NCBI GenBank assembly: GCA_963630555.1
Contig: CAVGND010000033.1
Span: 1 to 19,646 of the forward strand
Direction of reading: 5' to 3'
From: CAVALG01 sp963630555
GTDB taxonomy: Bacteria > Bacillota > Clostridia > Oscillospirales > Acutalibacteraceae
DNA: 19,646 nucleotides
Below the pieces are notes generated by a model that did not search any database, was not told where the DNA came from, and saw only the letters and a list, made by a program, of their open reading frames with translations. The position numbers were made by a program, and so were the translations under genes. How positions within the stretch are numbered: the first letter of the stretch is position 1; each line of letters opens with the position of its first letter. Below are positions 8,034 to 17,100 of this stretch, one piece after another.

Positions 8034-8897
8034 TTAAATATGCCATACCGTCGTATTGCCGCAAGGCAGGACAATGTTTTTATCGGTTATTTTTAAACCG
8101 ATCTCATCGGTTGAAACGGTACCCTTTCTGTCCTTAACAACGCATTCCTTAACCAAATAATCAAGAATGGTAGGCGATATACCGGCAGTATAGGTATTAA
8201 GCAGAAAAAAACGTGCATCATCACTGAGCAACTTCGATATCTTGATAAGCAACGGTGAAATATGCTGTTCGAGTTTCCAAACCTCTCCGTCGGGTCCGCG
8301 GCCATAGGAAGGAGGATCCATAATAATTCCGTCGTACTTGTTGCCGCGTCGAATTTCCCTATCGACAAATTTTACACAATCATCAACCAGCCATCGTACC
8401 GGCTGTTCTTTAACGCCGCTCGCGGCTGCGTTTTCCTTTGCCCATTGCACCATACCTTTCGACGCGTCAACATGGGTAACGGAAGCACCGGCTTTAAGGC
8501 AAGCAACGGTTGCTCCGCCGGTGTATGAAAAAAGGTTCAAAATTTTAAGCGGACGCCTGCTTTCGATAATAAATTCGGTCATCAAATCCCAATTTACAGC
8601 CTGTTCCGGAAATAAACCGGTATGTTTAAATCCCATCGGTTTTAAATTGAAGGTCAGGTTGCGATAATTTATACTCCAAACGTCCGGAACGTGTCGGCGT
8701 TTTTCCCAATATCCGCCACCCTTATCGGAACGGTGATACACGGCGTGAGCCTTATTCCATAGCGGGTTTTTACGAGGAAAATTCCAAATCGCTTGCGGCT
8801 CGGGACGAATAAGAATAATATTGCCCCATCTTTCAAGTTTTTCGCCGTTTGACGCGTCAATCAATTCATAGTCCTTAAAGTCTTTTGAATACCTCAT
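8034..8897 (-). CDS. Class I SAM-dependent methyltransferase (RlmI/RlmK-like)
   Basis: A 287-residue protein with a Rossmann-type methyltransferase core. The SAM-binding motif I NLFSYTGGAT is at 121-130, the acidic residue after strand 2 is in HVDAS near 142-146, and the catalytic-loop motif DPPSYGRGP is at 194-202. DPPSY/DPPKF loops are typical of enzymes that methylate bases in nucleic acids, including RlmI/RlmK 23S rRNA methyltransferases; the substrate here is inferred only as probably rRNA. There is no clear N-terminal PUA domain like that of RlmI. Its ATG overlaps the glmM stop codon by 4 nt (ATGA, 8894-8897), so it is translationally coupled to glmM. Confidence 0.82.
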   Translation of the reverse strand: MRYSKDFKDYELIDASNGEKLERWGNIILIRPEPQAIWNFPRKNPLWNKAHAVYHRSDKGGGYWEKRRHVPDVWSINYRNLTFNLKPMGFKHTGLFPEQAVNWDLMTEFIIESRRPLKILNLFSYTGGATVACLKAGASVTHVDASKGMVQWAKENAAASGVKEQPVRWLVDDCVKFVDREIRRGNKYDGIIMDPPSYGRGPDGEVWKLEQHISPLLIKISKLLSDDARFFLLNTYTAGISPTILDYLVKECVVKDRKGTVSTDEIGLKITDKNIVLPCGNTTVWHI

Positions 8898-10249
8898 TTA
8901 TCCTTAATTCTTTCTTTTATTACTCCTGCAACTGATTCTGCAAGACGATTGATAAGGTGTACATCTTCGCCCTCGATCATCACCCTGATCAAAGGTTCTG
9001 TGCCCGAAGCTCTTACTAAAATACGGCCGTTATCTCCGAGTGCTTTTTCAACTTCTGAAATTGAGGCAATAATGCCCTCGTCGGTTTTTAAAAGCGGTTT
9101 CTGTTCGGAAGAGGCGGTGATGTTAACCATTACCTGAGGATACGATTTCATAACGCTCGACACGGCAGAAGCCGATTTCTTTTTACGCGCCATTATCGCG
9201 GCAAACTGAAGGGCTGATAACTGACCGTCGCCTGTTGTAACAAATCTTTTGAATATAATATGCCCGGACTGTTCGCCGCCTATAGCATAATCTTTTTTAA
9301 GCATTTCTTCCAAAACATAACGGTCGCCTACCGTGGTAACGGCAACATCAATTCCCTGTTCCGCGGCAAATTTTTTAAATCCGATATTAGTCATAACGGT
9401 TATAACGGCTGTATTATTGGTAAGCAATCCGTTTTCCTTCATATTCGCTGCAAAAACCGCAATCAATTTATCACCGTCGATCAGCGAGCCGTTTTCGTCA
9501 ACCGCCAAACAACGATCGGCGTCGCCATCAAACGCAAATCCGACATCCATGTTATTGCCGTTTACAAAGTCGGTAAGTTGGTCAAGGTGAGTTGAACCGC
9601 AATCGAGGTTTATATTAACGCCGTTCGGCTGATATGAAAGCATATGGCACTCGGCACCGAGAGAAGTGAAAAGTTTTTGTGCGGTAACGGAGGCACTGCC
9701 GTTTGCACAGTCAAGCGCAATTTTCAATCCGTCAAGACGCACATCAACTGTTGATGCCAGATGTGCAATATAATCGTCAACATAATCCGGACGGCGGAAT
9801 ACGCTTCCGAGTTCGCCGCCCACCGCTGCCGGAATCGATGAAAGTTTATTAAATATAATATCCTCTATTTCATTTTCTACGGCATCCGGCAATTTATATC
9901 CGTTTGAATCAAATATTTTTATGCCGTTATATTCGCACGGGTTATGTGAAGCGGATATCATAATACCTGCATCAAAACCTTTTTTCTTTGTAAGATAAGC
10001 AATTGCCGGCGTAGGAATATAGCCGACAAGCACAACATCCGCACCGACCGAGCAAAGACCTGCCGCAAGTGCCATTTCAAGCATATTTGTTGACACACGC
10101 GTATCTCCGCCAATAAGTATTTTAGGCTTTGTTTCCTCACGCTTTGTAAGTACATATGCCGCAGCACGACCAATGTTCATTGCAAGTTCGCATGTGAGTT
10201 CCGAATTTGCGATTCCCCTTACACCGTCAGTTCCGAATAATTTCCCCAT
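8894..10249 (-). CDS. glmM: Phosphoglucosamine mutase GlmM
   Basis: GlmM interconverts glucosamine-6-phosphate and glucosamine-1-phosphate on the way to UDP-GlcNAc and peptidoglycan. The 451-residue protein is full length. It starts MGKLFGTDGVRG, carries the phosphoserine loop ISASHNP with Ser101, the metal loop DGDADRC at 241-247, the sugar-binding GGEQSGHII region, and the phosphate-binding RASGTEP near the C terminus. AGGAG at 10258-10262 lies 8 nt before the ATG. In many Firmicutes glmM follows cdaA and ybbR, which are not in this window; here it is placed 21 nt after ruvB. Confidence 0.97.
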   Translation of the reverse strand: MGKLFGTDGVRGIANSELTCELAMNIGRAAAYVLTKREETKPKILIGGDTRVSTNMLEMALAAGLCSVGADVVLVGYIPTPAIAYLTKKKGFDAGIMISASHNPCEYNGIKIFDSNGYKLPDAVENEIEDIIFNKLSSIPAAVGGELGSVFRRPDYVDDYIAHLASTVDVRLDGLKIALDCANGSASVTAQKLFTSLGAECHMLSYQPNGVNINLDCGSTHLDQLTDFVNGNNMDVGFAFDGDADRCLAVDENGSLIDGDKLIAVFAANMKENGLLTNNTAVITVMTNIGFKKFAAEQGIDVAVTTVGDRYVLEEMLKKDYAIGGEQSGHIIFKRFVTTGDGQLSALQFAAIMARKKKSASAVSSVMKSYPQVMVNITASSEQKPLLKTDEGIIASISEVEKALGDNGRILVRASGTEPLIRVMIEGEDVHLINRLAESVAGVIKERIKDK

Positions 10250-10270
10250 ACTGTCAACTCCTAACTAAAA

Positions 10271-11308
10271 TTAAAAAATAGGTGCCTGAACATTATCAGG
10301 CAGTTTAATACCCAAATGCTGATACGCGGCGCGCGTAACGCACCTTCCGCGATTTGTTCGTGCTAAAAAGCCGATCTGCATAAGATACGGCTCATACACA
10401 TCTTCAATGGTCACCGACTCTTCGCCTATAGCAGCCGCAAGCGTTTCCAAACCGACAGGCCCGCCACCGTATGTTTTAATTATGGTAGTAAGCATAAGTC
10501 GGTCAAAATCGTCAAGTCCCAATTCATCAATTTCAAACCTGGCAAGAGCGGATATTGCAACCTTTTCTGTAATTTCACCCTCAAATTCCACCTGTGCAAT
10601 GTCACGCACGCGTTTCAAAAGTCTGTTTGCAATTCGTGGAGTTCCTCTTGAGCGCGAGCCTATCTCAAGCGCCCCGGCTTTGTCTATCGGGACGCCTAAT
10701 ATACCGGCTGAACGTATTATTATTTCGGATAACTGTTCGGGCGTGTACAGTTCAAGTCGCATAAGCACCCCGAAACGGTCGCGCAAAGGCGCGGATATCT
10801 GACCGGAACGCGTGGTAGCGCCGATAAGCGTAAATCTTTTTAAATCAAGCCGTATAGATCTTGCCGAAGGGCCCTTGCCGATAAAAATATCAATTTCCCT
10901 GTCCTCCATCGCAGGATAAAGAATTTCTTCAACAGCACGCGAAAGTCTGTGAATTTCGTCAATAAAAAGCACATCGCCGTCTTCAAGTCCCGTAAGAAAA
11001 GAAACAAGGTCTTTTTGCGACTCTATAGCGGGTCCGGAAGTAATTCGGATATTAACCCCCATCTCGTTTGCTATTATTCCGGCAAGCGTGGTTTTACCAA
11101 GACCCGGAGGGCCGTAAAGCAATACGTGATCAAGCGGCTCACCGCGCTGCAGGGCGGCTTTTATGTATATTTTTAAATTTTCCTTTACTTTATCCTGACC
11201 GATATATTCATCGATATGCTGCGGTCTTAAGGAGAGTTCAACTTCACGGTCATTCTCATTATACTTCGGGTCAAGGTATCTGTTTTCAAAATCATTGGTT
11301 TCAATCAT
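10271..11308 (-). CDS. ruvB: Holliday junction branch migration ATPase RuvB
   Basis: RuvB is the hexameric AAA+ motor that drives branch migration with RuvA. The protein has 345 residues. Walker A GPPGLGKT is at 66-73, Walker B LFIDEIH at 114-120, sensor 1 LIGATT at 161-166, the arginine-finger region LRDRFG at 175-180, and the C-terminal winged helix includes RTNRGRCVTRAAYQHLG. All key residues are present. ATG 11306-11308 has GAGG upstream in the end of ruvA and lies 4 nt after its stop codon. Confidence 0.97.
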   Translation of the reverse strand: MIETNDFENRYLDPKYNENDREVELSLRPQHIDEYIGQDKVKENLKIYIKAALQRGEPLDHVLLYGPPGLGKTTLAGIIANEMGVNIRITSGPAIESQKDLVSFLTGLEDGDVLFIDEIHRLSRAVEEILYPAMEDREIDIFIGKGPSARSIRLDLKRFTLIGATTRSGQISAPLRDRFGVLMRLELYTPEQLSEIIIRSAGILGVPIDKAGALEIGSRSRGTPRIANRLLKRVRDIAQVEFEGEITEKVAISALARFEIDELGLDDFDRLMLTTIIKTYGGGPVGLETLAAAIGEESVTIEDVYEPYLMQIGFLARTNRGRCVTRAAYQHLGIKLPDNVQAPIF

Positions 11309-11312
11309 AAAC

Positions 11313-11906
11313 TTACCTCGTCATGGATTTTAAAGCCGTTTTAATCAATTCTTCAACCGAAAGCGACTGATCCAAACGGCTTACGGCAATGGCAGCCTCA
11401 CTTTGAGTACAGCCAAGCGCTACAAGTCCCTCAATCGCTTCGGAAACATTTGAAAAAGATGCAGCATTGCCGACAGCCGCAACATCACCCGAAACAATGT
11501 TTGCACCGCCGAGTTTGTCTTTAAGTTCCAGAACTATTCTCTGCGCTGTTTTTGAACCAATGCCGCTTACGGCAGTCAGGGCTTTATAATCACCCGACGC
11601 AATAAACAGTGCGATTTTTTCCGGAGAAAATTCAGACAAAATAGCAATACCGGTTTTAGCACCTACGCTGTTTACGGACGTCAATAGTTTAAACAGTTCG
11701 AGTTCTTCTTTTGTTGCAAAAGCGTATAAATCCATTGCGTCTTCCCGTACCGAAAAAAATGTGTACACAAAAATTTCGGAACCTTTTTGCGGAAATTTAT
11801 TAACAGTATAAGATGAAGCGGTGCAAAAAAAACCAATGCCGCCGCACTCAATCACCATATAGTTAACTCCGCTTTCGGCTAATTTACCCCTGAGTGAATA
11901 GATCAT
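11313..11906 (-). CDS. ruvA: Holliday junction DNA-binding protein RuvA
   Basis: RuvA binds Holliday junctions as a tetramer and loads RuvB. From ATG 11904-11906 it has 197 residues, the usual size, beginning MIYSLRGKL. The OB-fold domain is followed by helix-hairpin-helix motifs seen in LLTSVNSVGAKTGIAIL and LTAVSGIGSKTAQRIVLEL, then a flexible linker and the C-terminal RuvB-binding domain. The ATG overlaps the ruvC stop codon (ATGA at 11903-11906), with GGAG about 11 nt upstream. A longer open frame to 11963 runs into ruvC and is rejected. Confidence 0.96.
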   Translation of the reverse strand: MIYSLRGKLAESGVNYMVIECGGIGFFCTASSYTVNKFPQKGSEIFVYTFFSVREDAMDLYAFATKEELELFKLLTSVNSVGAKTGIAILSEFSPEKIALFIASGDYKALTAVSGIGSKTAQRIVLELKDKLGGANIVSGDVAAVGNAASFSNVSEAIEGLVALGCTQSEAAIAVSRLDQSLSVEELIKTALKSMTR

Positions 11907-12409
11907 ACTTTTTCTTTCTCCTTTAATCTTCCGAGTAAAGAACCGGAAACATGTCCGTGACATACGGCAAGTGCCAATGCGTCAGCCGCATCATCCGGTT
12001 TCGGAGGCTTTGCAAGTCCTAATAAACTTCGCGTCATTTCAATTATTTGAGATTTTTCCGCCCTTCCGTATCCGGAAATTGATTGTTTTACCTGAAGCGG
12101 AGTATACTCATAAATCGGCACTCCGTTACGCTCGGCAGACAGCAAAATCACGCCCCTCGCCTCCGCAACATCGATTGCGGTGGTTGTGTTGGTGTTAAAA
12201 TAAAGTTTTTCAACCGATATCGCATCAATTTTAAATTTACAAAATATTTCGTTCATTCCGTCATATATCTCATTAAGGCGCTGTGAAAACGGCTTGCCTG
12301 CCGGCGTTGTGATTGCACCGAAAGAAATCGGCGCAAATTTATATCCGTTATATTCCACAATGCCGAAACCGACAATTGCATAACCGGGATCTATGCCTAA
12401 GATTAACAT
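11903..12409 (-). CDS. ruvC: Holliday junction resolvase RuvC
   Basis: RuvC cuts Holliday junctions symmetrically. From ATG 12407-12409 it has 168 residues. The four catalytic acids are visible: Asp7 in LGIDPG, Glu67 in SVEKLYF, and Asp140 and Asp143 in PDDAADALA, the same spacing as in the E. coli enzyme. GAGG lies 5 nt upstream of this ATG; the open frame extends to 12436, but that start lacks a ribosome site and would lie almost at the predicted transcription start. It is the first gene of the leftward operon. Confidence 0.96.
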   Translation of the reverse strand: MLILGIDPGYAIVGFGIVEYNGYKFAPISFGAITTPAGKPFSQRLNEIYDGMNEIFCKFKIDAISVEKLYFNTNTTTAIDVAEARGVILLSAERNGVPIYEYTPLQVKQSISGYGRAEKSQIIEMTRSLLGLAKPPKPDDAADALALAVCHGHVSGSLLGRLKEKEKV

Positions 12410-12439
12410 AATTGCCTCGCTGTAAAATGTTTTCATATG

Positions 12440-12468
12440 ATTATATCATACAATTACGAATTTGGCAA
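12440..12468 (-). promoter_or_regulatory. Sigma-A promoter for the ruvC operon
   Basis: On the minus strand TTGCCA (12463-12468) and a perfect TATAAT (12440-12445) are separated by exactly 17 nt. The predicted transcript starts near 12433 with a leader of about 24 nt before ruvC. There is no LexA-type dyad recognised at the start site. Confidence 0.8.
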
Positions 12469-12480
12469 CGAAATAACCGT

Positions 12481-12523
12481 AAAAATTTACTTGAGCGCAA
12501 AAATTACTTTTAAATTTACTTTT
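12481..12523. repeat. Three imperfect AAAWTTACTT direct repeats between divergent promoters
   Basis: The plus strand carries aaaaatttactt at 12481-12492, aaaaattacttt at 12499-12510 and taaatttactttt at 12511-12523. The spacing is irregular (17 and 12 nt). They lie upstream of both promoters and could be a regulator site or an AT-rich UP-like element; low-complexity DNA is an equally simple reading. Confidence 0.3.
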
Positions 12524-12552
12524 AGAATATTCCCAAATATGCATCTATTTGG

Positions 12553-12581
12553 TTGACTAACTGCAATTTTTGAATTATACT
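12553..12581 (+). promoter_or_regulatory. Sigma-A promoter for the membrane protein-pth-mfd operon
   Basis: TTGACT (12553-12558) and TATACT (12576-12581) are separated by 17 nt. The predicted start is near 12588, leaving a leader of about 137 nt before the TTG start at 12725. It is divergent from the ruvC promoter. Confidence 0.8.
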
Positions 12582-12587
12582 TAATAC

Positions 12588-12724
12588 TCGGTAGGAATAA
12601 TGCAAAGCCGAACAGAAAACTCGGCCGGCAATACCGTATGCTGTTCGGTTTTCTCGGCTTAATCTCAAAACATATATCCGAACCCGCTGACCGGTGCAGA
12701 ACAAACTGATTGGAGTAAATAACA
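12588..12724 (+). ncRNA. Structured 5' leader with two mutually exclusive hairpins
   Basis: Two long pairings compete for the same bases. Structure A pairs 12604-12615 with 12641-12652 (12 bp including one G-U). Structure B pairs 12605-12611 with 12654-12660 and 12615-12620 with 12648-12653 (7 + 6 bp with a 3-nt bulge). Neither is followed by a U-run, so if it regulates anything it is more likely translation or RNA stability than transcription termination. No known riboswitch class is recognised. The remaining leader to 12724 holds only the GGAG site at 12712-12715. Confidence 0.45.
12600..12662 (+). CDS. Possible 20-codon upstream ORF in the leader
   Basis: ATG at 12600-12602 opens a 20-residue frame (it includes TVCCSVFSA at the end) and closes with TAA at 12660-12662. 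An AGGA lies 3 nt upstream, closer than ideal, and only about 5 nt from the predicted transcript start. Both alternative hairpins lie within it, so translation would disrupt them. There is no run of a single regulatory amino acid as in classical attenuators. It may be a chance ORF. Confidence 0.22.
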   Translation: MQSRTENSAGNTVCCSVFSA

Positions 12725-13519
12725 TTGATCGATTTGGATAACAAAATTTTGCTGTCAACATCCGAACCGCCGGTGATTGACACTTTACGCAAAAATTTTT
12801 CATCAGCCGCAGTCTTTCTGTCTGCAATATTCGGGCTGCTTTCTGTGGCACTTCTTCCCGCTTTTTTTGAGACGGGTATAAAAACCGAAAATTTACGTGT
12901 GTTTGCAAACAGTTTCTTTTTAAATAAATACACGGTGCTCTTACCGGATTTTTTCTTATACCTAAGTCTGCTGGTAGCCGCATTGCTTTCTGCCGACGAC
13001 TTTAAGCCTTTGCGCCCCGCAAGATTTACCCCTGTTCAGTTCTTCCTTTCGCTTACCGCAATCGGTCAGGTGTACGTTCTTTTTTCGGCGGCGGCGCAGA
13101 AAATTAAATACAACCGAATTCCGCTTGTAAAACACATAACAACAATTGATAATTACGGTATTCTGCTTATTTCATCGTTTGCACTTGTCATTTTAATCGC
13201 TACTGTTTATGCCGTGTGTATAGGCAGAATAAAGTATGCAATAAAATTCAATCAGCCCTGCAAAGGATGTGCCGCTTTTGCCGCCGTCCTGTTTTTACTG
13301 CTTCAGGTTTTTAAAAGTTATGTGTTGATTGATGAAGTTATGATAAAAAACAATACTTCGGCTGAGCGTTTTCGGTACGGGGCGGTTACGGGTACCTCAC
13401 TTTGCACGGTTTTGAGCGTCTCCGCCGCCGTCTTGTTTGCAGTTCTGCTTTTTAAATATATTACCGATATTTCGGCAATCAAAAAGAAATATATGAGGGG
13501 AGAAAAATTTGCGGAATGA
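12725..13519 (+). CDS. Hypothetical six-helix membrane protein
   Basis: A 264-residue protein not recognised as a known family. It starts with TTG at 12725-12727, supported by GGAG at 12712-12715 with 9-nt spacing; no ATG occurs early in the frame. Six hydrophobic segments are seen at about residues 27-48, 72-92, 104-124, 143-166, 181-201 and 222-245, with short N- and C-terminal cytoplasmic-like ends and a basic C terminus (AIKKKYMRGEKFAE). No catalytic or transport motif is evident. It is the first gene of an operon with pth (4-nt ATGA overlap) and mfd, behind a structured leader. Its function cannot be inferred from this context. Confidence 0.75.
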   Translation: MIDLDNKILLSTSEPPVIDTLRKNFSSAAVFLSAIFGLLSVALLPAFFETGIKTENLRVFANSFFLNKYTVLLPDFFLYLSLLVAALLSADDFKPLRPARFTPVQFFLSLTAIGQVYVLFSAAAQKIKYNRIPLVKHITTIDNYGILLISSFALVILIATVYAVCIGRIKYAIKFNQPCKGCAAFAAVLFLLLQVFKSYVLIDEVMIKNNTSAERFRYGAVTGTSLCTVLSVSAAVLFAVLLFKYITDISAIKKKYMRGEKFAE

Positions 13520-14112
13520 TCGGAATAAACAGCAAAAATGGAAAATACGACTATATAATCGCCGGATTGGGAAACCCGGGTTTCAGATACTCAGGTACGC
13601 GGCATAACGCCGGTTTTGCGGCTGTTGACCTTCTTGCCGAAAAACACGGTTGCGAAATAACAAAAAAATTTAAAAACGCACTGACCGCCGAGGCAAAGTT
13701 CGGAAACAGCCGTTGCCTGCTTATTAAGCCGCAGACCTTTATGAATCTTTCGGGAGAGGCAATAGTACCGATTGCAAAATTTTATAAAATACCGCCGCAG
13801 AATACAATCATCATTTTTGATGACGTGGAATTCGACGTGGGTAAAATAAGAATACGCAGAAACGGTTCCCACGGCGGGCATAACGGAATGAGAAATATTA
13901 TCGAGCTATCAGGTTCAACCGAATTCCCGCGCATAAAAATAGGTGTGGGCAAAAAACCGCGTCCCGATTACGACCTTGCGGATTGGGTACTCGGCAAAAT
14001 CAGTATGACGCTTGCGGACGACTTTGCAGACGCACTTGAGCGCGCCTCTTGTGCAGCCGAAGAAATTGTCACGGCAGGAATTGACAGTGCAATGAATAAA
14101 TATAACAGGTGA
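13516..14112 (+). CDS. pth: Peptidyl-tRNA hydrolase Pth
   Basis: Pth releases peptides from peptidyl-tRNA that drops off ribosomes, recycling tRNA. The 198-residue protein has the family's active-site residues: Asn20 in GLGNPG, catalytic His30 in TRHNAGF, Asn77 in FMNLSGE, Asp102 in FDDVE, and Asn123 in GSHGGHNG. A short N-terminal extension precedes the first strand compared with the usual start. ATG 13516-13518 overlaps the stop codon of the upstream membrane protein (ATGA), and mfd follows 4 nt after the stop. The pth-mfd pair is conserved across Firmicutes. Confidence 0.96.
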   Translation: MIGINSKNGKYDYIIAGLGNPGFRYSGTRHNAGFAAVDLLAEKHGCEITKKFKNALTAEAKFGNSRCLLIKPQTFMNLSGEAIVPIAKFYKIPPQNTIIIFDDVEFDVGKIRIRRNGSHGGHNGMRNIIELSGSTEFPRIKIGVGKKPRPDYDLADWVLGKISMTLADDFADALERASCAAEEIVTAGIDSAMNKYNR

Positions 14113-14116
14113 AAAA

Positions 14117-17100
14117 ATGGACTTTCTTATTTCGGAATTTGCTTCCGTTAATGAATATAAAGAAGTTGAAGGTGCAGTAAAAGCAAAAAAAGCCATCGGA
14201 GTATCGGGACTTTCGGGTGTGAGCAAAGCAATACTGACCGCCGCATTATGTAAAAGGCTGGGTCAAAAAGCACTGATTGTAACACCGACTGAAGGTGAAG
14301 CCTCTTCAATTACCGAGGAGCTTTTGCGGCTTGAAATAAATGCGGTTTTGTTTCCCGAACGCGATTATTCGCCGCTTGACACACTTTCACGCTCACACGA
14401 ATTTGAACAAAAGAGGATTGCTGCCCTATCCAAAATTTCGGATAGGGATTTTGATATTGCGGTTACTTCCGCAGTTGCTGCGGTTTCACGGACAATTTCA
14501 GCCGAAGAATTGCAAAAAAATTCACTGACCATCAAAGCACACTGTGAATACGACCTAAAAGGTATTGTTGAAAAACTCCCGGAAATGGGGTACACAAGGT
14601 TCGACGAGGTTGAGGGTGTTGGGCAATTTTCGGTTCGGGGAGGAATTTTGGATATTTTTACACCGTCTGAATCGCAACCTGTACGTATTGATTTCTGGGG
14701 AGATGAAGCAGATGCAATTTATTTGTTTGACAACGGAAGCAAGCGTCGAACACAGGAAATCGAATGTGTTTCCGTACCCCCGATTTATGAAGGCTTGCCG
14801 CAAAGCCGAGAACAAATGATTGAAAAACTAAAAAAACTGGCAACTTCAAAAAGCATTTCGGAACTTGCAAGGCAAACAATATATAATGACATTGATGCTC
14901 TTTCTGCCGGACTTTCGATTCCGTATGATCGTTATCCGGAACAGATACACTCGGATTTCAGTACAATTTTTGACCATATAGACGGGCTTTTGTTTATAAG
15001 CGAATGTAACGGCATTAATTCAAGATTTAAGAACCTGTATGAAACTCAAAAGCAGGAACTGGAATTGTTCACCGAAAAGGGTGTCTGTTTCTCAAAAAAA
15101 GACCCTTACTACTTAAAGCGCACACAGTTCTTAAGGAACATATCCTTAAAAGCACCGATTTTTCTTGAAAGTTTTCCGAAATCAAAATATCTGATCGACA
15201 CTGAAGAAAACATAGCATTTTTACTCAAAGTAATACCGCCTTTTAATTCGGTAAAAGAATTAAACGATGAGATTAAAAACGACCGCAGCCAACGGATTGT
15301 CGTTCTTGCCGGTGAACAGCGTGCGGCGCAAAACCTTGCAAATGAACTTTCCGAACTCGGCAACGGGGCAACATTCAAAAAGAGAGAAAACGTTATACCC
15401 GTAAACGGTATAACGGCAACCACAGGTTCACTGTCGTGCGGATTTTCGGCACCGGGCACCGATTTCAGCATTTATGCATTTGCACATCCCGTACCTAAAA
15501 AGCGCAAGCGCTATTTTAAAAAGGGTGTTGATATCGGGTCACTTGACGACCTGAAGGTCGGCGATTATGTCGTTCATACAACACACGGTATAGGCCGGTT
15601 TTCAGGCATACAATCGCTTACCGTTAAAGGTATAACAAAAGACTATATAAAAATCAGTTATATGGAAAGCGGAGTGCTCTATGTCCCTGTTACTTCGCTT
15701 GATTTAGTATCAAAATATATAGGCTCGGCGGAAGAAAACATTAAATTAAACCGTTTGGGCTCACATGAATGGGAAAAGACAAAGCAGCGTGTTCGTAAAT
15801 CGGTAAAGAATATTGCAAAACAACTTACCTTGCTATATGCAAAACGCATGCAGCAAAAGGGATATGCGTTTTCAGCCGACAGTGATTTACAGACGGATTT
15901 TGAAAAGAAATTTATCTACGATGAAACAGAGGATCAACTTCGCTGCAGCGATGAAATCAAGCGGGATATGGAAAGTCTTATACCTATGGACAGACTTCTC
16001 TGCGGCGATGTCGGTTTCGGTAAAACGGAAGTTGCGCTGAGGGCGGCATTTAAATGTATTTGCGATGGAAAACAGTGCGCCATTCTTGTACCGACAACAA
16101 TCCTTGCCTGGCAGCACTACAAAACTTCTGTTGAACGTTTTTCCGGTCTTCCCGTAGAAATTGAGATGCTTTCACGTTTCAGAACCGTAAAACAACAAAA
16201 CGATATTAAAAAACAACTTAAAAACGGTTCGATAGACCTTATAATAGGAACACACAGAATGATTGGAAAAGACATAATTTTTCACGATTTAGGTCTGCTG
16301 ATAGTTGATGAAGAACAGCGTTTCGGCGTTTCGCAAAAGGAAAAGTTAAAAGAACGTTACCCGACTGTTGATGTGCTCACGCTCTCTGCAACACCGATAC
16401 CGAGAACGCTTAATATGGCACTTTCAGGGCTGAGAGATATGTCAAGTATTGAAGAACCGCCGCTTGACCGTCTTCCTGTTCAGACCTATGTAACCGAACA
16501 AGACGAAGGAATTATCACAGAAGCTATAGAGCGCGAGTTGCGCCGTGCGGGTCAAGTTTTTTATCTGCACAATCGTGTTGAAAGCATTGTCACACGAGCG
16601 GCAGAAATTGCACGGCTTGTGCCGAACGCACGCATCGGAGTTGCACACGGCAAAATGGATGAAATGGAATTATCGGAAGTGTGGCGCCGAATGATTGAGC
16701 GGGAAATTGATGTTTTGGTTTGCACTACAATAATTGAAACCGGAGTCGATGTTCCGAATGCAAACACGCTTATAATTGAGGATGCCGACAGAATGGGGCT
16801 TTCACAATTACATCAGCTTCGCGGGCGCGTCGGACGCAGCCACCGAAAGGCACAGGCGTACTTTATGTATCGCCGCGGAAAATCATTAAGCGAGGTGTCC
16901 CGTAAAAGGCTTGAAGCAATCAGAGATTTTACCGAGTTCGGGTCCGGATTTAAAATTGCGCTTAGGGATCTGGAAATACGCGGTGCCGGTAATATTTTAG
17001 GCGGAGAACAGCACGGGCATATGGAGTCTGTCGGTTATGATATGTATTTAAAACTTCTTAATGACGCACTTAAAGAAGAACAGAGCGGAAACGCCGAAAG

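Noticed and set aside
11907..11963. Upstream extension of RuvA into ruvC
   Set aside because: RuvA proteins begin at MIYSLRGKL, and the ATGA overlap with the ruvC stop is a normal coupled start.
12410..12470. SOS (LexA) box in front of ruvC
   Set aside because: No GAAC-N4-GTTC or CTGT-N8-ACAG type dyad overlaps the promoter.
12481..12535. CRISPR-like or iteron-like array between the divergent promoters
   Set aside because: Only three short AT-rich imperfect repeats with irregular spacing; no uniform repeat or spacer structure.
15109..15471. Long antisense reading frame inside mfd (120 codons)
   Set aside because: It is a shadow of mfd codons, has no ribosome site, and mfd motifs are continuous across it. 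The same applies to antisense frames within glmM, ruvB, the methyltransferase and clpE.
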